Translations under genes and position numbers: made by a program
Shown: one piece after another, positions 1-23,477 of the stretch
Layout of the letters: every line of letters starts with the position of its first letter
How positions within the stretch are numbered: position 1 is the stretch's first letter
Notes under the pieces: generated by a model
What the model was told of the DNA's origin: nothing
The model's database searches: none
The model's input: only the letters and a program-made list of their open reading frames with translations
Assembly (NCBI RefSeq): GCF_964204645.1
Contig: NC_134033.1
Location: 12,092,155 to 12,156,154 of the forward strand
Length of the DNA stretch: 64,000 bases
Direction: 5' to 3'
DNA from: Tubulanus polymorphus
Taxonomy: Eukaryota > Nemertea > Palaeonemertea > Tubulaniformes > Tubulanidae

Positions 1-1923
1 TGCATACACGTCCTGTGAATAGATTTATGAATGAAATTAATATTTCCCTTAGAATATGTTGAGTATCGCTTCGAAATCGCGGATGAATATATACTGATAC
101 TCGCCGGTGTCTGGCGTGCTGGAAATACAGTCAGTTCATCGTCTCGACTCGAGAGGGGTTTACATTTTGACTACGTTCTTCTAAAGCGTTGAACAAAGAT
201 TTCTTTACCGTCGGAATTCAATACGTGGCTCTCAGGGTTTTTTTTATTGCGCGCTTAGCACCTGCGAATCGCGCTGAGAAAATGAAATGCGGGTCATTGA
301 TTTAAAATCTTGTAGAACATCGTAAGAATGTGTTAAAGCTGCAGGGAGATTACTCTTGAGCAGGCTAGGTACTACGTAGATTTGCCACCAACACGCTGTA
401 GTTTACGATTGTTGAATAATTTGAAGTTTACATTTGAACACGCGAAATATAAGCACAAAAAGGTTTCAAAGCGGTTGAGAAATGAAGTTTTGCCGGCTCG
501 AAGCAGACGAAGCCCGTTAATGTATTATCAGGCATTCGCTGTTCTTGTTTTGAGCTGTCGTCAGGGGCGGATCTAGAATATTTCAGAAGCAGGGCGCGCC
601 TTTGCTTGAAATGAATTAGTTGTTGCAGGGATCCACGAATAGTTGCTTCGCCGACGATTTGCATTTGAAAGGTTTATGCTTTTAGATGGCATTTCACGGT
701 ATTTGAAGTATTCATTTTCATAAAATGAATTGTGGTATCATCCCTTACATTCACCCAAAATGTCTGCGCCGATTTTTCAACAAAACTCGATCGAAAGAAA
801 GGGAGCGGTGCGCGAAAGCTGTGCGCCTAGTTCTGCCGCTAGGTGGTGCACTGAGCCAATTCTTTTCACTGCACCTAGACCCCAATACTAACATTGTATC
901 TAGGTTTCATTAAGATCGACCTAATATTAAGCTAAGTAGCTGAAAGACAGACACACACAGAATACGATAATAAGGGTCTCATGGGAAGCCCGAGGACTAA
1001 AATTAGAAAATACTACCGAATGACACTGAAATGAAAACCCGATACCGCAAACCCAATTGAACGGTGATGAAACAAAAATGGCAGAAACCGCAAAAGAATT
1101 AGAAAGTGCGCAATGATCCCGGATCTCATTATGTGCATCAACCATTTCAATATGCTATAGTAATTTTTAAATGACTCATCGTTATGTCTAAAATTATATT
1201 TTTTTCTGATCAACCACTTCTATCGTGAGACTTCGGGCCTTCATTTTCATGATTTGCCCCCATTTAATACTTTAAACAGTGCCGCAAGGATACATTATGG
1301 CAAAAAAATGAAAATTGTGTATTTTTGCCCGAAAGATAATATTCCATTGTTCAATGACAAATGGATTCCCGTTTTTTTAGCCCCGTGAACTATGCGTACT
1401 GTAGTTCAGTGTGCCGGGCTTGAAATGAGTTATTCAGTTTGGTCGGCCAATGAGGTACCGGGCATATACCAAACTAACGGTTACTTTTTACGCAGCCAAC
1501 AATTAGAGTTTGTGGGTTTTCTCGTATGATGTATAATTTAGTTCATTTTGAACTGGATTTTTAGGCTCCCTAATCCAAATCAAATCAAACGACTCATCAG
1601 GGTTGGCTTATCGACTCTGTCTCTGGAATAGTCCTCGGTAATAGGATTCTGATATCCGAGTAACTACTGGCGCACCTGGTGGTCCCCATAGTGGAATCCT
1701 CGCTTGCCACTGTAGCAACACCGGTACCTTATAGTACAACAATCCCGACACGGTCTGGTCTCCATTGTTTAGTTATATCGTTAGGTTCAAAAAAGCGTTT
1801 GATATGATCTATTTCTTTAACTTCGTATTTTACAGACTTACCTTACGTATTTTACAGACTTACCTCTCGTATTTTACAGACTTACCTCTCGTATTTTACA
1901 GACTTACCTCTCGTATTTTACAG
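1..1923. other. Region upstream of first recognisable MMP exon
   Basis: No coding exon can be supported here. The signal-peptide exon expected upstream of the metalloproteinase propeptide exon was looked for and not found; it may lie before the window. A segment near 890-1010 resembles part of the SINE-like repeat at 50265-50515, sharing a 'aggtttcatt..agatcgacc' stretch followed by a '..ggaagccc' block. The last ~100 bases are a 22-bp tandem repeat described separately. Confidence 0.6.

Positions 1924-1935
<12 letters not shown>
1831..1935 (+). repeat. 22-bp tandem repeat of the exon's splice acceptor
   Basis: Five copies of a 22-bp unit (gtattttacagacttacctc core), each containing a polypyrimidine-TACAG acceptor. 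The AGs end at 1835, 1857, 1879, 1901 and 1923. The last copy runs straight into the propeptide exon, where reading from 1924 gives TYLSKFGW, the expected MMP start of helix 1. The repeat has therefore multiplied the 3' splice site. Confidence 0.85.
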
Positions 1936-12694
<10,759 letters not shown>

Positions 12695-13924
12695 AGCGTC
12701 TTTTTGTACAGTTCGATATCGAAGTAGATCGTCGTTCCTCTGCGTACCACGTCACACACACACCGCGACGACGCGTGGTCGACTGAAATTCGGGTCACAG
12801 GTTACCATCGATACGTCTCTTCTAGAACGGCCTCGTCCGCCAAAAGAAGATAGCACCGGAATTCGAAATACGTCGCTAGTGTCGGTGCGAAAAAAAGTCG
12901 ACAAACAAAATTTATTTTTGTCATTTTGCATTTAACGTGTATGATCATCTGTTTAAGTGAGTGCCATACAAATATATTATTACTAGAATCGGCGGGTGTG
13001 ATAATGCACGGTATAAATTAAAATTGCAGCAGCTGCTGCTCTATGTTGCGAGTGTTTAGTTACGGTTGAGATTAACGTGAGGACCTTGTCAGTCGAGGAT
13101 TTACCGTGATCGTTCGTTCGTAGTAAGTCACCTCTAGCGCACTGAAAAATCTCTTCTATCATTTACCGAAATCTATCCACTCGTCCTCTTCTTCAGTTCA
13201 TCAAGTTTATAAGTAAAAGTGAATATGTACGAAAGAAACGTTGACGAAAGGATTTTTTTTTTAGATTAGGTGGTCAAAAGTTCATCGAAAATCAATCTAT
13301 TTCGGTACAATTTTTAATGTTTTGGTCTTATATATACATCATTGTTAGATTTTCGGCGAGGATCCACAGTTTGACTGCGCCTAGCACGTCCGAGAATGGG
13401 CCTTAGAACTTTTTGGTTACAAAATTGTCAAAGTTAATATAGTTGCCTGACTAGAACAAAATTTTTGTTTTTACTAAAAATTCAGATAAACTATCCACCC
13501 GTAGTCAGTTATTTGAATAATAGATATTTTGTTATCGAAATTTCTTTCTGGAGAACCTTCACCTGGTGGAAGTCACTGTCTCTCTTACTAATACGAGTAT
13601 ACAACGGTTTCCTGTAGGTCTAGTTTAACTAGGTTTTATTTTGGGTGAATAGCAGGATTGTGATACCAATTATATGTATGTCTTTATCAGAGAGTAGAAA
13701 AAATACAACCGGTAAAAATGACAGTAGGAAAAATAGCGCCAATCATGTTTCATCAATTTATTGTTTTTTTTTGTAACTGTACGGATTAAGTAGAGGCAGT
13801 GAAATCGCATGCACTCACCCGGAATCGAAACCTTAGTTACGTCTATTTTCATGTATTTTATCATATTCTGAAGCTCAACGGCGCGAGGTATTACTGAAAT
13901 CACTACGGTTTCTCCAATGATCAA

Positions 13925-13985
13925 CAGGTGAGTGGGCGCACTCACCGGGAATCGAACCCGGTTCTGGCACACACGAAGAAAACGC
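13925..13985 (-). repeat. tRNA-derived SINE-like fragment
   Basis: The minus strand reads 'actggttagcgcg' (D-arm-like) followed by a perfect T-arm 'ccgggttcgattcccgg'. No matching acceptor stem is visible on the 5' side, so a functional tRNA is unlikely. Confidence 0.5.
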
Positions 13986-14590
13986 GCTAACCAGTAAAAC
14001 CGATGGAATTAATCAAGTTCAAGTGCAAGTTAATTTATTTAATAGAAAAGAAAATATACATATACAGGAAATATACATGATAATATTCACGATACAGGCT
14101 ATTTGAGAAAAGTTTGATTTTTGAATAGTGGCTAAACAGCTTGTATAAATGTCGTATTTTCCAAGTAGGCTTGGGTTTAATTATATCTATATTAATCAAA
14201 TTCTAACGTGTATCTAATGTATACCAAACAGTAGGCAGTTTACCTATTGATTCGATACAGTGCACATTGTGCTGGGTTAATTTTCATATTCAATATCTAC
14301 CCCGTGTACATGCGCGTGGTGACATAGTTCGTTGCCCAGCAGTGCTGGGGCCCTGTGTCCATACAACAGAACAAAGGGCCACGTGGACACTCAATAATTG
14401 ACCAGCAACGGCAACCAACAACATTGTTTACACACGTCACACGTAATGTTCACATGTTTCACATTGTCCGACAAATGATTATAATATTTCTCCTCGTACA
14501 CGTCTAACGAATACGTCGATCTACGCAATGACCTGCGACTTAACACATTTGTCTTAAAACTATTGCCGATAAAATGAAAATTCTTGCGAC

Positions 14591-14624
14591 GTTTCGATCT
14601 CACACTTATAGAGATCATCGTCAG
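14591..14624 (-). ncRNA. Hammerhead ribozyme-like core motif
   Basis: On the minus strand CTGACGA is followed by a stem-loop (gatctc pairing with gagatc) and then GAAAC. This matches the hammerhead consensus CUGANGA - helix II - GAAA. Helices I and III and the cleavage triplet are not convincingly identifiable, so activity is unproven. Confidence 0.4.
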
Positions 14625-17404
14625 GTGTTCTTCTGAAAGACGTTTGTAGTGAAAATTGTGCTCGAGGGCCAACATGACGCACCGGCGTGTTTGAGCTCTG
14701 TGGTTCTGTTTCAGGGGTAGATCCAGGTCTTTGAGAAGAGTTACACTGCGAACGGTTTTAAGGTCCTTGGGTTTTATCCTAAGGAATTTTGAAAATGTAG
14801 ATGCAATTAGGTTTATTCTGAAGGGGGTTATTTAATCGGCGATTCACTTTTAATTCTCGATTACATACTCGATTTTAATAACATGTTTAAAGATGGCTAT
14901 CCAATGAACGGGGTCATGTTTATCTGTAAGATTCTTTATAAGATATATTATATTTACATTGAATTGTATTGTATATGACGCATATGTACTAAACGTAAAT
15001 ATGAGCACACAAACTGCTGTTAAACGGAGAATAAAAAATCAAGCCTGTTTTCTTTTTTTACTACTCAACGAGTTCTTCTCTTATTTCGTCACTCGGTGGA
15101 GTATAGAGTTCCGTCTGAAGTCGAAAAGCGGTTGGCATATCGACCGGAATACAGGTAGACTCCGCCTAAACCGATGCAGTTGGGACCTTCACTTGTTACC
15201 GAATTATTAAGCGGTTACCGGTTTGAAGGACAGGTAAAATCAATGCATAAATGTGGATTTACTGAACCTAATGGCAATCTATGGGATTTTACCCTCATCG
15301 CTTTTATTTCATAGCGATCATCAACGCTTAGGGTTTCCTTATTTCGGTAGTTCAATAGTTTTGAGTTTGTCTTTGAAACTCCGCGACCACTTTTCTCCGT
15401 TTCGGTTTGTTGGGTTTTTGATCCATGACTATAGTTGCTAGCACATGAAATACGGCGCACCTAACATCGATAAAAGATCGATAGCGTTGTAAATTGTTGG
15501 CCTACTTTTCGTTTATTTTTCTTTGATGCTTTCTTGAATTCTTCAAGTCATATCAGAATCTAGTCAGACTGAGCTATAGGCAAAATAGCGTTTACATGAA
15601 TGGTGCCAAATTGGCAAAATATCTGAATTTTTTGAATAATTGAAACCTTAAAATCTCGGAAGCCGTCACTATCGCATTCATGCACATCTAAACCCCATTC
15701 ACACCTACAGATTATACAGGACGTTATGGAACACGTAGGAATGTAAAAAAAAACACATAATGGTGATGAAGCAATAACACTATGAATTATGTTTTTTACA
15801 AGAACAATCGCTCCCACTGTCCTGATTTATTTAAAGAAAAAAGGATTTATTATTCATCGTTTTGTCACTACAAATTGTTGGTTTCAAAAATAAATGCCTC
15901 ATACACAGCGACTATAGTCTGAACTATTCTAATTCCGAAATTGTAGGAATATTGTGAATGCATATTGAAATTATTGATAACATGTGACAAACATGCATCA
16001 GCACTCAATCAGTACCGCGATCAATAAATAGATGTTCATCACAATTCGCTACCTAGTATGCTAATAACTGTAATGTCCCATGTTGTGCGTTGACGTTGCC
16101 TTCGTGATACGCGGACACCTGTTACCAAATTGAAAGCATAGATACTGCTATTTATCGTTAAATGTTAAGCCTTATTGAAAATGAATCAATTTCCACAAAT
16201 CATCGGCAAAAAACGCAGGTTCACCGCGGCTATGACTTCACTTATCAACACATGGAACCACTTGTCGCGAGACGATATAAAGAAATCCAGCCTGGCAGAC
16301 ACCACGTGGTCTATACTTCTCGTCATTTCTCAATTACTTAAATGGTTTCCTATTACTGGAAAAAATGAATTCAGAATATTCAAATGCTTTGTGACCATGT
16401 GTGGCAAGTAAACGTTACGATATGTAGCTGTACAAGATCCGTTGATAGCAGGCGACACTACCAATATCATATCGATAAAACGCTTTGACATGTACCGCGC
16501 TTTTGCGCATGACGCCATTTAACAAATAATTATCAAGTTACGAAAATACTTCTCGTCGCTAAATTGCTCACTGATTGGTCTATTTTAACGGGAAATTCGA
16601 CAGAAGCCTAATACCGTTTGTAATAAGCGCTGTGATTGGCGCGACTGGATCCTAGTCGCGAGGTCCAGGGGCTCGGGGAACGGCTTTAGCTTAGCGAGTT
16701 GAAGTAGTAGTTGGAATCACTTTCGATGGATGAAGATGGAACAATAAGATCATGGATGTAATTCTACATGGAATCAAATTTTGTTGGCTGCCAAATTTGA
16801 TACGTGCATCGAGATTTTGAAGGATATATGAATCGTGGCGCCAATATCACAAACGTTGATGTGATGGAGACAAGGAACGCTGACAATTGATGCAAAGACT
16901 GGACGTATTGGCCCACTCCGCGCGGGATTTACGCGAAGCAGCGGAAAGCAAAAAGGCCACATTCCGTATTTTTGGCAAAGTAGAAAATATGTATGAATTT
17001 CAATAATTTTCAGCTCTTAGGGTTTCAAGGCACAATATAATTATATGATGCGATAAGGTGAAGTTGATAAATGATAATGACGCAGTGAAGCTGAGGAACT
17101 ATCCCCATTGAGTGTACAGCGGTCAAAAACATATAGATTGGCGTAGAGTTACATAACTATTAGCAGTGAATTGCAGACGAAACATGAAGCCTTAATGGCC
17201 GTTTACAAATAGATCATAGCAATCTTTATTAATTCCGTTAAGTACAAAGCTTTGTAGGATAAGACAAGTTAATAAAGAAACAACACAACCGTCATGATAA
17301 TAAATCTTACTGTCTGCACCAGTATACATGTATGGCAAACTACGAATTAATCAACGAAGCACTCACGTTACAGGACAATGGCTGCGTCCATCATGGTCAT
17401 GGAG

Positions 17405-17480
17405 TCCCTCGCCTCCATGGTCTAATGGGAACATGATACGCTTGTAACCTGCTGGCCCGGGTTCGAATACTGCACTGACC
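17405..17480 (+). repeat. tRNA-Thr-like SINE head or tRNA pseudogene
   Basis: An A-box-like 'tggtctaatgg', an anticodon-loop-like 'cttgtaa' and a B-box 'gggttcgaata' occur in tRNA order. The T-stem does not pair and the acceptor stem is imperfect. It reads as a degenerate tRNA or SINE head. Confidence 0.4.
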
Positions 17481-18692
17481 GCTCAATTTCTTAACTCTAT
17501 GCTCCAGACTGTCTTTGGATTTTCGAAGTCGCAGCCTCGGTAATATTGCCGCGACATTAGCAAAATATTTTGGTGCGCATTACCGCATTGGCAAGATAAC
17601 ACCTGTCAAGTTGTTTGACAATAATCGTAGCGATCTGTGTGCTAGCCAGAAATGCACTCAGATCACACTTTACCGATCCGACCCCTAGCTACCAACTGCT
17701 TTGTCACCAACCTTCCAATTATCTAAGTGTGCGTGTCTCTCCCTGATTTCAAACGATATGACTCATATATGTTTTAATATCTATCGTCGAAAAGCAATAT
17801 CTCTATTCAAAAAGCACATTTCTTATCTTATCATATGCATTATCATTATTGTGAACAAACAACCAAGTCTAGAACACAACGACGTTGAACGTGGGTTAGA
17901 AGTAATAAAGGTGGTCGCGATAAAGGAAGTTTGAATCATTCCGAATATTGACATGTACGCACAGTGTAAAGGTACACGATTACGGAGTGATATTATATTC
18001 GAGTGTTACAACCAGTAAGTTTAGGAATATATGGACGTACGCGGGGGATTAAAGCATATTGAGTGATCGAAGTGCACAATAAGTTGTAGGTTAAATATGG
18101 ATTAGTTGCAGATGTTTGAGTCGTGTTAGACCTCTCGCTCCTACGTATATCATCTAGTATTGTATTGTTATTCATTTTCTGATATTGATTACATCGATGA
18201 AAGAACCGCTCGCGGCCGATTGTACCACGTGTTACACCGGCTCTGATTCGGTATTCGGTGTGCCGGCGAAACGAAATAGATGTATGGTTATAACGCCTAT
18301 AACGCGTCGGACGCAGGGAAAAGCGGAAACACGGAGTCAAGCACGTTTGATCTCGGAAACATTGATTCCGGAAAGCTCAAAAATATCTCTGTCTTCTGTT
18401 TCCGGGTTTCCCTGCGACGTGCGAACATTTTCAGCGTATAAATTTGAGTAAAAGTCGCGTGTTCGTCTGTTTGGAAATCACAAAACGATAATGAACTATA
18501 TTCGGGATTTTATTCGAAGGAAATTTTGATTTTGCCTCAGTAGCACTGCGGGCACCCCATTGAAATCACATTTGCAAAGGTTGCAATTTGCAAAACTCGA
18601 ATTTGAGAGGGAAATGATATATATAATTGTCGAAACGAAATTGATGATCTTTTTTTTTGTATATTTCAGGAGGCCGCTGCTTATCCAGTAGG

Positions 18693-19727
18693 ATGTATTG
18701 CTCGAGATATATTTTGGGGCGGAATTCAGTTTCAATCGTTTTGTTTGCGCTATCGATTTTTGTAATTGTTGGTTTGTATCTCGTTTTGGAAACATCGATT
18801 ACAAACTATAAACCACAGCAAACGGAGAAGAAGATCGATTCGCTGCCCGTTAAGCCAAAAGGGATCAATACTAGTATGACGGTTATTACGCAGGCGCGAT
18901 TGGGCAATAATATGTTTCAGTACGCCGCTCTTGTTGGGGTCGCGTTAGCTAGAGGTCACGTGCCTATCTACCTAAACGAGGGAAACGATTTGAGGAAAAT
19001 ATTCGACATAAGTGCTGCGAAATACCCGGATAGCGAACACGGTGTGCGTGTTACAAAAAATTCTAATCGCTACAACGAGAATTGTTGCCTTTTCGACCCA
19101 AAGTTAATGAAAACTGTCAAGATCGAAGGGAATTTTGTACTGAATGGTTTTTTCCAGAATTGGCGTTATTTCCATCCGCACGCGTCCGATCAGCTGCGGC
19201 GAGAGTTCACGTTCAGAAAGCAGGTCACAGACGCCGCCGAATCCTTCCTGGCGAAAACAACGACAAAATTTAGACAAAAACTCGCATCTACTAAAAACAA
19301 TACGAAAGTGACGTATGTGGGCGTTCATGTGCGTCGTGGGGACATTACGAACAAATTTTATTATGATAAAGTCGGTATGAGGCAACCGACGATGGATTAT
19401 TTCAAAAAAGCGATGGCAATTATGGAAAGTTTATACCATAACGTGTTTTACGTGATCTGTAGTGACGATTTGAAATGGTGCCGCGACAATTTCGGCTCGA
19501 TGCCGAACACGGCGTTTTGTCCCGGCACGGATCGTCTGGTCGATCTGGCGATCTTATCGAAATCAAACCACTCGATTTTAACGATCGGATCGTTTGGATT
19601 CTGGGCCGCATTTTTAGCGAACGGTACAACGACTTATTTCGGCAGCGCCAGAGCACTCGGTACAGATGCCGATCGAATGTTCAGCTACGATCAATACTTT
19701 ATGCCGGAATGGATCAAAATCCCGTAA
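18693..19727 (+). CDS. GT11 alpha-1,2-fucosyltransferase, copy 1
   Basis: A type II Golgi-membrane glycosyltransferase expected to move fucose from GDP-fucose to galactose in alpha-1,2 linkage (FUT1/FUT2-like, CAZy GT11). The start at 18693 gives 344 residues; it follows a splice acceptor (tatatttcag, ending 18669), so an upstream non-coding exon is likely. Residues ~13-32 form the signal anchor, then a short stem, then the catalytic domain from about residue 62 (TVITQARLGNNMFQYAAL). The nucleotide-sugar motif HVRRGD lies at 212-217, followed by the family's FYVICSDDLKWC and NHSILTIGSFGFW blocks. It is the first of four tandem copies on the same strand with nearly identical catalytic domains. 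No frameshift or stop is seen. Acceptor specificity cannot be read from sequence. Confidence 0.93.
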   Translation: MYCSRYILGRNSVSIVLFALSIFVIVGLYLVLETSITNYKPQQTEKKIDSLPVKPKGINTSMTVITQARLGNNMFQYAALVGVALARGHVPIYLNEGNDLRKIFDISAAKYPDSEHGVRVTKNSNRYNENCCLFDPKLMKTVKIEGNFVLNGFFQNWRYFHPHASDQLRREFTFRKQVTDAAESFLAKTTTKFRQKLASTKNNTKVTYVGVHVRRGDITNKFYYDKVGMRQPTMDYFKKAMAIMESLYHNVFYVICSDDLKWCRDNFGSMPNTAFCPGTDRLVDLAILSKSNHSILTIGSFGFWAAFLANGTTTYFGSARALGTDADRMFSYDQYFMPEWIKIP

Positions 19728-22361
19728 AACGGTTAAAATCCCGAATCAGTGACTCAATCAAACGTAACGATGCCTATCGCATGAATAACCTCGCGGCAAT
19801 ACCTGTACTCTGTGGGTAAATAGCTGTTCGAGCCCGAACGAAATTCATTTCTGATTTACAAACGTATTTTTTCCCGCTAGTTAATTCGGACTCTCGTTGA
19901 TCTGGGGCCAATTTGCGGTCGTCGTTTTGCCCGAGGTTTACTGTAGGGTTCACCTGGTTGGTTCGTCTAACGAATATCCGTCCCTTGGTGGGTTCATTGC
20001 TCCAGTTTTGAATGAAAATTGGTGTTTTGACGCGAAAAGGAGATTGTACGGAAATTATTCCCAGGAGAGGAATTAAGATCTTATAGACTACCGGTATTGA
20101 GAGGTTCGGTAACTGTATGTTCAGTTTAACCTGAGTAGACGAAACCGATTTCTAATCACGGAAATTGTACAGGTCTCATATCCGCTAGAAGGTATAGCAA
20201 TTTTACCCCTTGCATTGCGTGTTTAATAGTACCGGTAGTGTATGTTATGTATGATAAAAATGAAGAATGTATGAATTATCATTAATCAAAATGAAACAAT
20301 GAACGATGCTGCTAACATAGCTAACATAGTGACCTTCATCAGGTGTGTGCGCTTTCAATAATTTACTGCTCTTCAAAAAAATCGTCTTGCAAATTTGTGT
20401 ATATCGGCGGGCTGACCACACGTCCGAGTATTCAACAGGAAGTCCGTCTCCGTCCAAGATATGTTAATGAAATGGCGTCTCATATATTTTCGTATTCTTT
20501 ACAAACAATTTCCTATCCATGGAACCATCCATAATAATCATATCTGTCGACTTGATCGCTTAATTCAGTTCTAAGTGAAAGGTTTGCAGCGTTTTATATT
20601 TACATATGTTCACGTCCAAATAATTAAACTACGCATATGATACTACATGTGTATATAATGTATCTGAAATATATTTTCTTGGTCTATAGAAAAATACTTC
20701 GTTGTTTAATCGGCCTTCGTTCTAATATTCCATATATTGACATTATCGCCGCGTTCACTCGGGTGCCAAATTTGGCCCGACCAAAGACGTCGGATCAAGC
20801 CCGAGTAAGATTTTAGCACGAGTCAAATAACTGTATGTGAGTTGCAACTGGTTCCGGAAGTGGCTCACATCGCCTTGTTTTTGAGCATTGTTTAACCCTT
20901 TCAGATTCGTTCGATAACTAACATCCGTACGCAACAAAACATAAGAAAAACTGGAATAACGGACCCAAAGTTTATATCCTCGATCGATTTCTATTTGACA
21001 TTTATTTCGCTGCCGATTATGATTAAACCCATATATATCCCTGGTTTTCAATAATCAATTTTTTTAAGGATTTCCCGAAACATGCATTAAAAATTATCGA
21101 CCCCACTTTTGCGAGGGCTCGTACACGGTGGCCAAAAATTCGTTAGTGTACCGATTTCACATTCCCATCGGTGACGTGGATTTCACTTGCAACCGAAGAG
21201 CCCCATCAAGTAATTAGCTTCTGACTATATATTGCATGCCTGGCCCGTGTAGGTGAAAAAGCGTGAACTGCAGGTAAGAAAGGCATAAAATGTCATTTCA
21301 TTCCAGTGTCGACGAACATTTCGGTGACGCTGTAGCAAGCTCCAGATCGCCGAAATAACATCGTTATATTCTCCGGGCCGAGAGAAAAATGCATTGTATT
21401 TTCATGCGAATCATAGGCCTATTCGGGAATTAATTCGGAGAATGAGGATCACTCAGAACTAATTGATCTTTGAAAATATGGAATTATTATGAAAATTGAA
21501 TTAGAAATCATTCGTAGTGTCTCGCCGGGCAAGACACTTGCCGTGATCCTCATTGCCACTCTTCACCGGGCAGATGGGTCCACTTGGCCTGATTGGAGTC
21601 CCAAGCGCTAAGTGTGAAATCTCTCATCGCTACCATGAATGAGCAGCAGCCTTTTAAGCAGCTCTAAGTTTATCCACGATCAGCTTCGAAGGATGCAACA
21701 GCATTATGACAATGGTTGTGCCAGAGCAATCTGCCCTGGGCAGAGCGTTTCCATGTCTCAGTGTCTATGCCGCTGGCTTGAGTTGACGCTTGTGAGTGAG
21801 TCCTTGAAGCGTAGGTGTGGACGGCCAATATTACTACGGCGGCCAGCACGCAGTTGGCTGTTGTATAGTAGGGCCTTAGGTAACCTGCTATCATCCATCA
21901 GCGCTTAGTACAGGTAGTTAGTTGCTCAGATGTTACTTCTCCACAGGGATGCAATGTTAGAGTAATAGGCTGGGAGTATCTAGATGATACCAATTCAACG
22001 GAAAGCGCCATTTAACTTAGCAGCGAGGGGCACTTAAGAATTAAATTACTATCACTACTACTATCTAATAAGGCCAGTTGTCGGCTCAGCATGGTCGGGC
22101 GACGCCTGACTTGAGAACACTTTGATTGTGAAAGAATATATTGGGAATTATCATCAGTAAATGAAAATCGTCAATCAAAATAGTTAAATTCGAGAACCTT
22201 ATTGCGTAATCGCGTTCAGGCGTAACGTAAATTTAAAGAATATTAACTACACCATTCTGGAATTGAAATGATTTTTTGCAAAACTCGAATTCGAGAATGA
22301 AATGATGTTCAGATATATTTATCGAAAACAAAATTGATTGTCTCTTTTTCCTATATTTCAG
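19728..22361. other. Interval between fucosyltransferase copies 1 and 2
   Basis: The first ~250 bases match the 3' flanks of the other copies (for example 'ggttcgtctaacgaatat' near 19960, repeated near 23793). A LINE C-terminal fragment lies at 21640-21900. The ~100 bases before 22361 match the intron end upstream of copy 1, so the duplicated unit includes part of the 5' intron. Nothing else is recognisable. Confidence 0.6.
21640..21900 (-). pseudogene. Degenerate non-LTR retrotransposon (LINE) C-terminus
   Basis: The minus-strand frames contain the typical end of a LINE reverse transcriptase polyprotein: GRPHLRFKD, then after a frame change IDTETWKRSAQ...LLWHN...AVASFEADRG. These match the R-G-R-P-x-L-R-F-K-D and D-x-W-E-x-x-A-x-D-R-x-x-W patterns of CR1/RTE-like elements. 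Frameshifts show that it is dead. No upstream RT core is visible nearby. Confidence 0.6.
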
Positions 22362-22394
22362 CACGCTGCTCTCAAACATCACCACCTCATTAAG

Positions 22395-23477
22395 ATGCGT
22401 TGCTTTAGATATTTTTGGAGGCGGAAATCAGCTTCAATCGTTTTGTTTGCGATATCGCTTTTCGTAATTACCAATATCTACCTCGTTTTGGAAACAACAA
22501 TCATAAACAATAAACCACTACGACGGCAAACGGAGGAAACACTACAAATCTCACCGAAATATATCCCCTCTTCTACTGCCATGAGTAGTGGTAAGCAAAA
22601 ACCAACTAAGAAGAAAGTCCCTACTATAATGACGGTCAGTGCACAGGGGCGATTGGGCAATACTATGTTTCAGTACGCCGCTCTTGTTGGAGTAGCGTTA
22701 GCTAGAGGTCACGTGCCTATCTACCTAAACGAGGGAAACGATTTGAGGAAAATATTCAACATAAGTGCTGCGAAATACCCGGATAGCGAGCTCGGTGTGC
22801 GAGTTACAAAAACTGCCAATCGCTACAACGAGAATTGTTGCCTTTTCGACCCGAAGTTGATGAAAACTGTCAAGATCGCAGGGAATTTTGTGCTGAGCGG
22901 ATATTTTCAGAATTGGCGTTATTTCCATCCACACGCGTCCGATCAGCTGCGGCGTGAGTTCACGTTCAGAAAGCAGGTCACAGACGCCGCCGAATCCTTC
23001 CTGGCGAAAACAACGACAAAATTTAGACAAAAACTCGCAACTACTAAAAACAGTACGGAAGTGACGTATGTGGGCGTTCATGTACGTCGTGGGGACATTA
23101 CGAACGACCGCTATAGAAAATTAGGTATGCGGCAACCGACGATGGATTATTTCAAAAAAGCGATGGCAATTATGGAAAGTTTATACCATAACGTGTTTTA
23201 CGTGATCTGTAGTGACGATTTGAAATGGTGCCGCGACAATTTCGGCTCGATGCCGAACACGGCGTTTTGTCCCGGCACTGATCGTCTGGTCGATCTGGCG
23301 ATTTTATCGAAATCAAACCACTCGATTTTAACGATCGGATCGTTTGGATTCTGGGGCGCGTTTTTGGCAAACGGTACAACGACTTATTTCGGCAGCGCCA
23401 GAGCACTCCGTACAGATGCCGATCGAATGTTCAGCTACGATCAATACTTTATGCCGGAATGGATCAAAATCCCGTAA
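22395..23477 (+). CDS. GT11 alpha-1,2-fucosyltransferase, copy 2
   Basis: Second member of the cluster, 360 residues from the ATG at 22395, which follows the acceptor ctatatttcag (ending 22361). The signal anchor covers residues ~13-33 (SIVLFAISLFVITNIYLVL) and resembles that of copy 1. The stem is longer (about 80 residues before TVSAQGRLGNTMFQYAAL). The catalytic region keeps HVRRGD, the ICSDDLKWC block and the GSFGFWGAFLANGT block. DNA identity to copy 1 through the catalytic half is very high, including long runs of unchanged third positions. The frame is intact and there is no sign of pseudogenisation. An AATAAA at 23910 could serve as its polyadenylation signal. Confidence 0.93.
   Translation: MRCFRYFWRRKSASIVLFAISLFVITNIYLVLETTIINNKPLRRQTEETLQISPKYIPSSTAMSSGKQKPTKKKVPTIMTVSAQGRLGNTMFQYAALVGVALARGHVPIYLNEGNDLRKIFNISAAKYPDSELGVRVTKTANRYNENCCLFDPKLMKTVKIAGNFVLSGYFQNWRYFHPHASDQLRREFTFRKQVTDAAESFLAKTTTKFRQKLATTKNSTEVTYVGVHVRRGDITNDRYRKLGMRQPTMDYFKKAMAIMESLYHNVFYVICSDDLKWCRDNFGSMPNTAFCPGTDRLVDLAILSKSNHSILTIGSFGFWGAFLANGTTTYFGSARALRTDADRMFSYDQYFMPEWIKIP

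Larger units (their letters stand above)
12695..18669. other. Intergenic region between MMP and first fucosyltransferase
   Basis: The MMP 3' UTR presumably occupies its start. Apart from a hammerhead-like motif (14591-14624) and tRNA-like stretches (13925-13985, 17405-17480), no gene or known domain is recognisable in any frame. A TATAAA at 18437-18442 precedes the first fucosyltransferase and could be a promoter element. The 5' non-coding exon of that gene probably lies in the last few hundred bases, because the coding exon begins after an acceptor ending at 18669. Confidence 0.6.

Noticed and set aside
17405-17480. Functional tRNA-Thr gene
   Set aside because: T-stem pairing fails and the acceptor stem is imperfect; kept only as a tRNA-like repeat.
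18185-18451. 88-codon frame upstream of fucosyltransferase copy 1
   Set aside because: No domain recognised. It could overlap a 5' untranslated exon or promoter, but nothing supports it as coding.
19082-19819. Out-of-frame and antisense frames over fucosyltransferase copy 1 (and equivalents at the other copies)
   Set aside because: They recur only because the catalytic DNA is duplicated, and none has an independent domain.
20281-20345. A further hammerhead core near 'ttcatcagg' on the minus strand
   Set aside because: CTGATGA is present but no helix II followed by GAAA is found at a sensible distance.
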